A stretch of 12,214 bases of DNA from Patescibacteria group bacterium (lineage in GTDB: Bacteria > Patescibacteriota > Minisyncoccia > Sungbacterales > GWA2-42-14): contig JAGXAD010000005.1 in assembly GCA_018971745.1 (NCBI GenBank), forward strand, positions 1 to 12,214, in the 5' to 3' direction. The notes under the pieces were generated by a model. The model was given only the letters and a program-made list of their open reading frames with translations, was not told the DNA's origin and did no database searches. Numbering within the stretch: the first letter of the stretch is position 1; each line of letters opens with the position of its first letter. Positions 6,371 through 10,993 of this stretch are shown one piece after another. A program made the translations under genes and the position numbers.

Positions 6371-6374
6371 ATAT

Positions 6375-7103
6375 TCATTTTCTCTCAAGATCCATAACAA
6401 CGGTTTGCCCCGCCTTCACGCCGACGGTTTTTACTTCTTTGCCTAATTTCTCGTGCCAAATTTCTACCTTGTATGTCCCGGCCGGACTAGCTTTAATCTC
6501 AAAATTTCCGTGAGCGTCCGTTATGGCAACATACGGATGTTCGCTCACAATAAGCCAGCCCGCCATCCAATTGTGCGCATCGCAAACCACTTCAACGATT
6601 TCCGGTTTGGGAAACCTCACCGTAATAACTTTCTTAAATTTTGGCATTGCTATGTTTACCGGAAAATTCTTCACGCTTTTCGAATGAAAATTATGCAATA
6701 TCCCGTCCGGATTCAGAACCTCCACATCGGCCCCCGCAGGAACAACCATAACATGAGGGTTGAAGCGGCATCCTTTTTGATTCAAAACCATTTTACCGGG
6801 CGGCACCTTTTTCCAATTTTCATTTCTCCCCTTTTCAAAAGTCAGCATAATTACAACATTGGCAATGCCCCGGTCGGGACCGACAATCAAATCTTCCGAC
6901 TTTAAATCTTGCGCGCAGATTCCAGCGTCTTTCGTCACATCTACTTGTTTTTGCTCGGGCGGGTTCCCGACGTATCGGACGCTTCCTTTTAAAACTCCGC
7001 CGTTTTGCGCATCGCTAACTTCATAGGTTGAAGCGACAATAAAGACCATCGCGGTCGCGAAAACAACGCTCATACCAACTATCCAAGCCAAAAACTTCGG
7101 CAT
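6375..7103 (-). CDS. Membrane-anchored cupredoxin-like protein with carboxypeptidase-regulatory-like tail
   Basis: 242 residues. A hydrophobic N-terminus (about 4-25) acts as signal anchor, so the rest faces outward. The core (about 35-190) resembles a cupredoxin: a possible type-1 copper set is H137 (in ILHNFHS), C174, H177 and M180 (CDAHNWM), though CxxHxxM is shorter than plastocyanin's usual spacing. C63 and C112 may form a disulfide. The tail (about 191-240; TDAHGNFEIKASPAGTYKVE, 195-214) looks like a carboxypeptidase-regulatory-like sandwich domain. Proteins of this layout are known from other bacteria as uncharacterised; a redox or copper role is inferred. The ATG at 7103-7101 is chosen over an upstream in-frame start because GGGAGGA lies 8 nt before it and a promoter lies at 7153-7180. 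Confidence 0.8.
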   Translation of the reverse strand: MPKFLAWIVGMSVVFATAMVFIVASTYEVSDAQNGGVLKGSVRYVGNPPEQKQVDVTKDAGICAQDLKSEDLIVGPDRGIANVVIMLTFEKGRNENWKKVPPGKMVLNQKGCRFNPHVMVVPAGADVEVLNPDGILHNFHSKSVKNFPVNIAMPKFKKVITVRFPKPEIVEVVCDAHNWMAGWLIVSEHPYVAITDAHGNFEIKASPAGTYKVEIWHEKLGKEVKTVGVKAGQTVVMDLERK

Positions 7104-7111
7104 AATAAGGT

Positions 7112-7118
7112 TCCTCCC
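7112..7118 (-). promoter_or_regulatory. Strong Shine-Dalgarno site deciding the cupredoxin-like start
   Basis: GGGAGGA on the minus strand, 8 nt before the ATG at 7103-7101. It is one of the few strong ribosome binding sites in the window. Confidence 0.8.
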
Positions 7119-7152
7119 TATTATTTGTGTTATTGGAAAACATCTAACACTT

Positions 7153-7180
7153 ATATTATCACAAACAAAAATTTCTGCAA
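7153..7180 (-). promoter_or_regulatory. Promoter of the cupredoxin-like gene
   Basis: On the minus strand TTGCAG (7180-7175), a 16-nt spacer, TAATAT (7158-7153) preceded by TGA. Predicted start near 7146, leader about 43 nt. Confidence 0.65.
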
Positions 7181-7220
7181 GAAGCTTAGATGACCCGCCA
7201 TTTTTCTTGTCAACAAGCAA

Positions 7221-7263
7221 GGCAACCAAATTTTTCCTTGAATCAAGGAAAAATTTGGTTGCC
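7221..7263 (-). repeat. Perfect 20-bp-arm hairpin across the ferredoxin stop codon
   Basis: Arms 7221-7240 and 7244-7263 are exact reverse complements with a 3-nt loop (7241-7243). The right arm codes for the last ferredoxin residues, and the TGA stop (7245-7243) spans arm and loop. No T-run follows on the minus strand, so it is not a standard terminator; it may protect the mRNA 3' end or be a small palindromic insertion. Confidence 0.85.
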
Positions 7264-7539
7264 GTCTTCGTCAAAAATCAAAATCGCCTGCGTGGGACAG
7301 GATTTTGCGGCAAGCAAAATGGTTTCGTCATCCGCGCCTTTTGAATTATATACGACGGCTTTATTTTCCGAATCCAATTCAAACACGCCTGGGGCAACAG
7401 CCACACACGATCCATTGCCAATGCAAAGATTCCGGTCAACAATGATTTTGCCGATTTTCAATGGCTTTTTTCCCTTCGGCTGCTGATTTTCCTTGTCCTC
7501 CGAAGCATCAGCAAAGGAGGATGTTGGCTCTTGACACAT
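7243..7539 (-). CDS. Single-cluster ferredoxin (three cysteine ligands)
   Basis: Small electron carrier. 98 residues from ATG 7539-7537. An N-terminal charged tail (1-29, possibly disordered) leads to the ferredoxin core (30-90). Cluster residues are C39, C45 and C81 in CIGNGSC (39-45) and SCPTQAI (80-86); the APGVFELD stretch (49-56) is typical of the family. The second ligand position is Asn42 where four-cysteine members have Cys, so a [3Fe-4S] cluster, or a [4Fe-4S] with a non-cysteine ligand, is expected. A TTG 42 nt upstream would add hydrophobic residues but lies in the promoter, so ATG is preferred. A leader of only about 8 nt is predicted. It sits between iscU and the cupredoxin-like gene and may serve cluster assembly or another oxidoreductase. 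Confidence 0.9.
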   Translation of the reverse strand: MCQEPTSSFADASEDKENQQPKGKKPLKIGKIIVDRNLCIGNGSCVAVAPGVFELDSENKAVVYNSKGADDETILLAAKSCPTQAILIFDEDGNQIFP

Positions 7540-7559
7540 ATTCAAAAATATGATAATAT
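7531..7559 (+). promoter_or_regulatory. Promoter of the small gene at 7599
   Basis: TTGACA (7531-7536), a 17-nt spacer, TAATAT (7554-7559) preceded by TGA. The spacer is a dyad, CATATT (7537-7542) / AATATG (7547-7552), which also holds the ferredoxin ATG. The predicted start is near 7566. Confidence 0.8.
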
Positions 7560-7581
7560 AGAAATGCGCAAACAAAGACAA
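7553..7581 (-). promoter_or_regulatory. Candidate ferredoxin promoter, back to back with the plus-strand one
   Basis: On the minus strand TTGTCT (7581-7576), a 17-nt spacer, TATTAT (7558-7553). The -10 boxes of the two opposite promoters share the same bases, so only one polymerase could load at a time. Confidence 0.5.
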
Positions 7582-7598
7582 AAAAGGAGGCGGAGAAA

Positions 7599-7778
7599 AT
7601 GAGAAAAATCGTGCTCTATGGCGCAGTTGTTGGAGCTTTTATAGGAACCCTAAGCGGATTTTTGGAAGGACCCGCATACGGTATTATTCTTGGGATTGCT
7701 GTGTTTATTTTCTATACGGCAATCTGCTCGATGGGATATTTCGCAACGGCCGGAAACAAAAAAGACCGAAAACAATAA
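7599..7778 (+). CDS. Tiny two-helix membrane protein
   Basis: 59 residues; family not recognised. It has a basic start (MRKIVLYG), glycine-rich helix 1 (about 4-22), a short loop FLEGPAYG, helix 2 (about 28-51) and a basic tail NKKDRKQ (53-59), so both ends are probably cytosolic. Support for a real gene is good: a TTGACA/TAATAT promoter, a perfect AGGAGG at 7585-7590 with 8-nt spacing to the ATG at 7599, and a strong terminator 12 nt after the TAA. It runs against the surrounding iron-sulfur genes, between ferredoxin and iscU. Function unknown. Confidence 0.85.
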   Translation: MRKIVLYGAVVGAFIGTLSGFLEGPAYGIILGIAVFIFYTAICSMGYFATAGNKKDRKQ

Positions 7779-7790
7779 AGTTTGCGCACA

Positions 7791-7820
7791 CCCCCAAGCC
7801 CATGCGGGTTCGGGGGTTTT
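7791..7820 (+). terminator. Intrinsic terminator after the small gene
   Basis: CCCCC (7791-7795) / GGGGG (7812-7816) and CCC/GGG inside, with a GT wobble and one mismatch, loop ATGC, then TTTTT. It ends just before the iscU stop codon on the other strand. Confidence 0.9.
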
Positions 7821-7822
7821 TA

Positions 7823-8488
7823 TTACCCGTAGTATTTCTCTTTATAGAATCTAATCAACTGTTCAACTTCGGTGATAATCTCCGGCGAGCCAATGCCGAC
7901 TTTCAGTTTTTTCTGCACCGATTCCAAATCCATTGCTCCTTCCAGCACCGCCTCTTCAATGTCTTTATCCGTAATGTTCAACTTCGGGTCAATCACGCGC
8001 GCCCCTTCTATTATAATACGGCTTGGCTGATTTGTCCTGCGAAAATAATCATTCACGGCCTTGCGAAACGCTTTATCCGCAAGAACCGAGCAATGAATCT
8101 TCCGGTTCGGAAGACCTCCAAGCCGCTCCATAATGTGCTGGGGGCGAATTTTCAACGCATCGTCAATTCTCATTCCTCCGTTTTCCGTTACCATCACGCT
8201 AAACATTGAAGTTGCCGCAATCGCACTACCGCACCCGAATGTTTTCCAGCGCAATTCTTTGATGGTTTCCGTTTGCGGGTCAATCCGCAATCCCATTGAC
8301 ATCATATCGCCGCATGCGGGGCTCCCCACCATGCCGAACGCGTCAAATTTTTCCGGGACCAAATCATCCAACTGCAAATTGCGCGGATGGAAAAAATGGT
8401 CTTTCACAATATCGGAGTAGTACCACTTCTCGCCGGTATACTGATTAATGACATCGGCGTCCGTATTTATTTTTGGTTTGATTTCCAT
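7823..8488 (-). CDS. iscU: IscU/NifU-type scaffold with cysteine-less Bfd-like tail
   Basis: Scaffold on which [2Fe-2S] and [4Fe-4S] clusters are built. 221 residues against about 128 for IscU. Residues 24-152 are the IscU domain with all ligands: C59 and D61 (PACGDMM), C86 (FGCGSAIA) and C133 (KIHCSVLA). The HscA-binding LPPVK motif is LPNRK (126-130), so an HscA partner is unlikely. Residues 163-212 align with the Bfd-like [2Fe-2S] domain of NifU (ITDKDIEEAVLEGAMDLESV, 172-191), yet the four cysteines are replaced by Asp168, Lys170, Ser201 and Ile204 in my alignment. It therefore resembles a NifU whose middle domain lost its cluster, with the C-terminal domain as a separate gene (nfu, 4715-4933). 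The ATG has no clear Shine-Dalgarno site. It follows iscS by 69 nt on the same strand, probably in one operon. Confidence 0.92.
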   Translation of the reverse strand: MEIKPKINTDADVINQYTGEKWYYSDIVKDHFFHPRNLQLDDLVPEKFDAFGMVGSPACGDMMSMGLRIDPQTETIKELRWKTFGCGSAIAATSMFSVMVTENGGMRIDDALKIRPQHIMERLGGLPNRKIHCSVLADKAFRKAVNDYFRRTNQPSRIIIEGARVIDPKLNITDKDIEEAVLEGAMDLESVQKKLKVGIGSPEIITEVEQLIRFYKEKYYG

Positions 8489-8505
8489 AAACGAATAACT
8501 TCGTT

Positions 8506-8543
8506 AGCTTCATGAGCTTTTTAGGAATTTTTCTAATGAAGCT
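8506..8543 (-). repeat. Hairpin in the iscS-iscU gap
   Basis: AGCTTCAT (8506-8513) and ATGAAGCT (8536-8543) are perfectly complementary. A rival pairing joins TAGCTTC (8505-8511) with GAAGCTA (8554-8560) at the iscS stop. It could tune the relative output of iscU, as in other isc operons, but there is no direct evidence. Confidence 0.5.
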
Positions 8544-8557
8544 GTAAGCCAAAGAAG

Positions 8558-9886
8558 CTATTTATAAGTTTTCCCTCCGACTTTTACTTTGGAACCCTGT
8601 CCCGCAAACGCTTCCGGATGGCTGACTGTTGTTTGCCCCGTTTCCATCCGCACCGGAGAAATCCGGCGAAGCTTTTCAACAATTTCCGGCAATACTTCAA
8701 GCACATAATCTAAATCCTCTTTTGTAGTTCGCCTGCCAAGGGTAAAACGAAGGGACGAGTGCGCGTATTCATACGGCCTGCCTAATGCCAAAATCACATG
8801 CGACGGATCAAGGGATTCGGAAGTGCACGCGGAGCCGGTTGAAATTGCAATGCCGTATGAATCAAGATGCAAAATCACTGCCTCGCCTTCAATGTCCAAA
8901 ACCGAAACATTTACATTATTCGGCAGGCGGCGCGTGGGATGCCCGTTCAACACGACTTTTGGAATCCTTGTCTGCAATTCGGAAATAAAATAATCGCGCA
9001 GTTTCGTGAGCCGCTTATTTTCTTTTTCTTTTTCCTCGTGCGCAATTTCAAACGCTTTTGCAAACCCGATAATGCCCGGAACATTTTCCGTGCCGGAACG
9101 CATACCTCGTTCCTGCCCGCCGCCGTAAATCAGCGGCTTCAATTGCACGCCGCGCCGAACATATAAACACCCAACCCCTTTGGGTCCGTACATTTTTGAG
9201 CCGTTGAACGCAAGCAAATCAACGCCGAGTTTTTGAACATTCACGTCAAGCGCGCCCGCGGCCTGGCACGCGTCCGTATGAAATAAAGGCAACCGTTCAT
9301 GTACGTTCTTGTCGCCTTCTGCAACAAGTTTTCTTTTTTCTTCCCGATATTCGCGAATAATCTGCGCGATTTCCTCAATCGGCTCAATCGTGCCGATTTC
9401 GTTATTTGCGTACATCACGGAAACCAAAATCGTATCCGGCCGCAAAGCCCGCTTCACATCTTCAGGATTCACCAATCCGTTTTCATCCACATTAAGATAG
9501 GTAACTTCAAACCCTTCTTTTTCAAGCGCTTCGCACGAACGGAGAACCGCGTGATGTTCAATCTTTGACGTAATAAGATGTCCTCGCGACATTCCAACAT
9601 TCTTAAGAATGTTGGAATAAAAATGCGCACCGCCAAAAATCGCGAGATTAATCGCCTCGGTGCCGCCGCCGGTAAAAATTATTTCATCCGGCTTTGCGTT
9701 TAACATCCGCGCAACGGATGCGCGCGCGCCGTCAAGCGCGTCTTTCGCGCGCCTGCCCGTACGGTACAAACTGGAAGGATTACCGAATTCCTCTTCCCAA
9801 TACAAATCCATCGCCGATTTTACGCGGGGATCAAGATAGGTTGTTGCAGCGTGATCCAAATAAATTTCCTGATGATTGCTTGACAT
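8558..9886 (-). CDS. iscS: Cysteine desulfurase IscS/NifS
   Basis: PLP enzyme that takes sulfur from cysteine and hands it to IscU. 442 residues, somewhat longer than E. coli IscS (404). Key residues: YLDHAATT (9-16), FTGGGTEAINLA (71-82), H111 (EHHAV), D205 and Q208 (TDACQ), PLP lysine K231 in NGSKMYGPKGVG (228-239) and catalytic C354 in STGSACTSES (349-358), within the long mobile loop of group I enzymes. The His that usually precedes the PLP lysine is Ser230. Extra material: SNILKNVG (91-98), coded by a perfect 28-bp palindrome, where E. coli has a short linker; about 18 charged residues at 181-199; and a tail after 412. ATG at 9886-9884 overlaps the -35 box of the divergent gene's promoter. 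First gene before iscU. Confidence 0.95.
   Translation of the reverse strand: MSSNHQEIYLDHAATTYLDPRVKSAMDLYWEEEFGNPSSLYRTGRRAKDALDGARASVARMLNAKPDEIIFTGGGTEAINLAIFGGAHFYSNILKNVGMSRGHLITSKIEHHAVLRSCEALEKEGFEVTYLNVDENGLVNPEDVKRALRPDTILVSVMYANNEIGTIEPIEEIAQIIREYREEKRKLVAEGDKNVHERLPLFHTDACQAAGALDVNVQKLGVDLLAFNGSKMYGPKGVGCLYVRRGVQLKPLIYGGGQERGMRSGTENVPGIIGFAKAFEIAHEEKEKENKRLTKLRDYFISELQTRIPKVVLNGHPTRRLPNNVNVSVLDIEGEAVILHLDSYGIAISTGSACTSESLDPSHVILALGRPYEYAHSSLRFTLGRRTTKEDLDYVLEVLPEIVEKLRRISPVRMETGQTTVSHPEAFAGQGSKVKVGGKTYK
9591..9618. repeat. 28-bp perfect palindrome inside iscS
   Basis: ATTCCAACATTCTT (9591-9604) is followed at once by its exact reverse complement (9605-9618). On the coding strand it reads in frame as SNILKNVG (residues 91-98), a stretch absent from E. 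coli IscS at this position. Confidence 0.85.
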
Positions 9887-9907
9887 AATTTTTACAAATG
9901 ATAAACT
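9880..9907 (+). promoter_or_regulatory. Promoter of the small gene at 9951
   Basis: TTGACA (9880-9885), a 16-nt spacer, TAAACT (9902-9907) preceded by TGA. The -35 box overlaps the iscS start codon on the other strand. Predicted start near 9914, leader about 37 nt. Confidence 0.65.
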
Positions 9908-9950
9908 TGCAACGAAAGTTCTTTGATTACAAATTCGCGGAAAGGAAAAT

Positions 9951-10127
9951 ATGGTCTCAACAATTCTCGCGGCACTCGGGTTTTTTGCTCTCGGAACGGC
10001 GGCTTACCTTAACTATCTATTTTACAAAACTACAAATTTGCTCAAACGGATTCCCTACCGCGACGCCGCAACCTTTGCCGTTCTTTTATTTCTTGCGAGC
10101 ATCGCGCTCAAACTCAACGGCTGGTAG
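9951..10127 (+). CDS. Tiny two-helix membrane protein
   Basis: 58 residues; family not recognised. Helix 1 (about 4-25, ILAALGFFALGTAAYLNYLF) is followed by a basic loop (YKTTNLLKRIPYRD, 25-38) and helix 2 (about 39-55, ATFAVLLFLASIAL region), ending KLNGW. An AGGA lies 4 nt before the ATG at 9951. A TTGACA promoter with an extended -10 precedes it and a hairpin plus T-run overlaps its stop. Codon use and GC are like its neighbours. It is divergent from iscS and convergent with the Rrf2-type gene. Function unknown; it is not similar by eye to the other tiny protein at 7599. Confidence 0.78.
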   Translation: MVSTILAALGFFALGTAAYLNYLFYKTTNLLKRIPYRDAATFAVLLFLASIALKLNGW

Positions 10128-10147
10128 AAATTTCTGCCGGCTTTTTT
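10119..10147 (+). terminator. Intrinsic terminator overlapping the stop of the small gene
   Basis: CTGGTAGAAA (10121-10130) pairs with TTTCTGCCGG (10131-10140), including two GT wobbles, extended by G10120-C10141, then six T (10142-10147). The TAG stop (10125-10127) is inside the stem. Confidence 0.75.
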
Positions 10148-10151
10148 ATTA

Positions 10152-10553
10152 CTACAATGAAGCAAGCGTTACATTTTGAAACAGGGCGTCAACTTTTTCG
10201 TCTATCCCATTCCATGTTTTTCTGGTGGGGCAGGTCGCGGCAAGGCTACAATGTTTTTTCGGGTCGGACGACTTCATGCATCGCAACATCGGCGGCTCTT
10301 CAAACGCATCAATCAATTCTTTCAATGTAATTATTTTCGGGTCGCGCACCATGCGATACCCGCCTCCCAAACCCCGCTTTGCCTCCAAATATCCTTTTTT
10401 GCAAAGCGCCTCGGCAAGTTTTGCGACAAACAAAACGGGCAAACCTTCTTGACGCGCTACTTCCGCAAGCGCAATAAACTTACCGCTTGCAAAACTCGGG
10501 CGCAGCGCTTCCATTAAAATAATCCCGTAATCGGTTTTTCTGCTGAATTTCAT
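10152..10553 (-). CDS. Rrf2/IscR-family transcription regulator with three cysteines
   Basis: DNA-binding regulator of a family that often senses an iron-sulfur cluster. From the ATG at 10553-10551 it has 133 residues and starts with MKFSRKTDYG, the usual Rrf2 N-terminus; an ATG 9 nt upstream (10562) would add MCG and sits inside an inverted repeat. Winged-helix region about 1-70 (AEVARQEGLPVLFVAKLAEAL, then the wing KRGLGGGYRMVRDP). A dimer helix follows, with cysteines in LRC, HC and ATC spaced 9 and 5 residues apart (positions 92, 102 and 108), close to the IscR arrangement, so cluster binding is plausible. It lies directly after a GIY-YIG gene on the same strand and upstream of iscS, so isc control is a reasonable inference. 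No target site has been shown. Confidence 0.9.
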   Translation of the reverse strand: MKFSRKTDYGIILMEALRPSFASGKFIALAEVARQEGLPVLFVAKLAEALCKKGYLEAKRGLGGGYRMVRDPKIITLKELIDAFEEPPMLRCMKSSDPKKHCSLAATCPTRKTWNGIDEKVDALFQNVTLASL

Positions 10554-10565
10554 CCCACACATAAC
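10552..10565. repeat. 14-bp inverted repeat, left arm
   Basis: ATCCCACACATAAC; the exact reverse complement is at 10841-10854. On the minus strand this arm holds the upstream ATG of the Rrf2-type gene, so pairing in the mRNA would bury that start. Confidence 0.75.
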
Positions 10566-10823
10566 TTACGCCATCAAAGTGTTGCGCAGGCGTTCTTTCA
10601 GCCGCCGCAACCCTTGAGCGTGAAGTTTCAATGACTTTTCTCTTTGATAAGCATCTTTTTTTGAAATAAAACACTCGCAATAAATAAGCTTCCATGGCCC
10701 ATATTTTTTTGTATGATACGCTTTATTTTGATTATGCATCGCGAGACGTTGTTTTATATTGGAAGTACAACCAATGTACAAATCATGATTCTTTATTGAT
10801 TTAAGAAGATAAACGCAATGCAT
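10566..10823 (-). CDS. GIY-YIG single-domain nuclease (UPF0213-like)
   Basis: 85 residues, the size of stand-alone GIY-YIG proteins. Conserved parts: VYLLKS (4-9) at the GIY position, YIG (16-18), R26 in KQRLAMHN, the KLIYCECF strand (45-52) and the metal-binding E62 in YQREKSLK. Such proteins are common in small-genome bacteria and their cellular role is mostly unknown; DNA cleavage is inferred from the family. ATG at 10823-10821 is chosen; a TTG 6 nt upstream also keeps the frame open. The TAA stop lies 3 nt before the first possible start of the Rrf2-type gene, so both share an mRNA. The gene is bracketed by a 14-bp inverted repeat, which suggests insertion into the regulator's leader. Confidence 0.88.
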   Translation of the reverse strand: MHCVYLLKSIKNHDLYIGCTSNIKQRLAMHNQNKAYHTKKYGPWKLIYCECFISKKDAYQREKSLKLHAQGLRRLKERLRNTLMA

Positions 10824-10840
10824 AATCAAAATTGACGTAT

Positions 10841-10854
10841 GTTATGTGTGGGAT
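10841..10854. repeat. 14-bp inverted repeat, right arm
   Basis: GTTATGTGTGGGAT, exact reverse complement of 10552-10565. It lies 17 nt upstream of the GIY-YIG start codon. Confidence 0.75.
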
Positions 10855-10883
10855 TCATGTTTTGTTTCTGTCAAACCAATTAA

Positions 10884-10898
10884 CGACTAATTTAGTCG
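10884..10898 (-). promoter_or_regulatory. Candidate operator in the GIY-YIG/Rrf2 leader
   Basis: CGACTAA (10884-10890), one base, TTAGTCG (10892-10898): a perfect 7-bp dyad. It covers about +4 to +18 of the predicted transcript, a natural place for autorepression by the Rrf2-type protein. Alternatively it is a leader hairpin. Confidence 0.45.
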
Positions 10899-10908
10899 GA
10901 ATTTAATC

Positions 10909-10936
10909 ATCATAGCGCACCAAAAAATAATGTCAA
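10909..10936 (-). promoter_or_regulatory. Promoter of the GIY-YIG/Rrf2 unit
   Basis: On the minus strand TTGACA (10936-10931), a 16-nt spacer, TATGAT (10914-10909). Predicted start near 10902, about 80 nt before the GIY-YIG ATG. Confidence 0.7.
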
Positions 10937-10940
10937 TAGC

Positions 10941-10976
10941 AAACCCCCGCTCCGACCGATGTCGGAGCGGGGGTTT
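10941..10976 (-). terminator. Strong bidirectional terminator after the DUF1003 gene
   Basis: Perfect 16-bp stem 10941-10956 / 10961-10976 with loop CGAT, a GC-rich core and AAA/TTT ends. It lies 18 nt past the DUF1003 stop and directly upstream of the next promoter, insulating the two units. Confidence 0.9.
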
Positions 10977-10993
10977 TAGTATTTCATTTTTTT

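Noticed and set aside
7104..7274. 57-residue N-terminal extension of the cupredoxin-like protein
   Set aside because: It covers the promoter and the strong ribosome binding site, and would put the signal anchor in mid-protein.
7540..7581. TTG start for the ferredoxin 14 codons upstream
   Set aside because: The segment is promoter sequence for both strands and adds an unrelated hydrophobic stretch.
10550..10856. 2-bp target-site duplication (TC) outside the 14-bp inverted repeat
   Set aside because: Two bases match too easily by chance to count as evidence of transposition.
10850..10874. Second promoter with TTGACA at 10869-10874 for the GIY-YIG gene
   Set aside because: No acceptable -10 box is found at 15-19 nt spacing on the minus strand.
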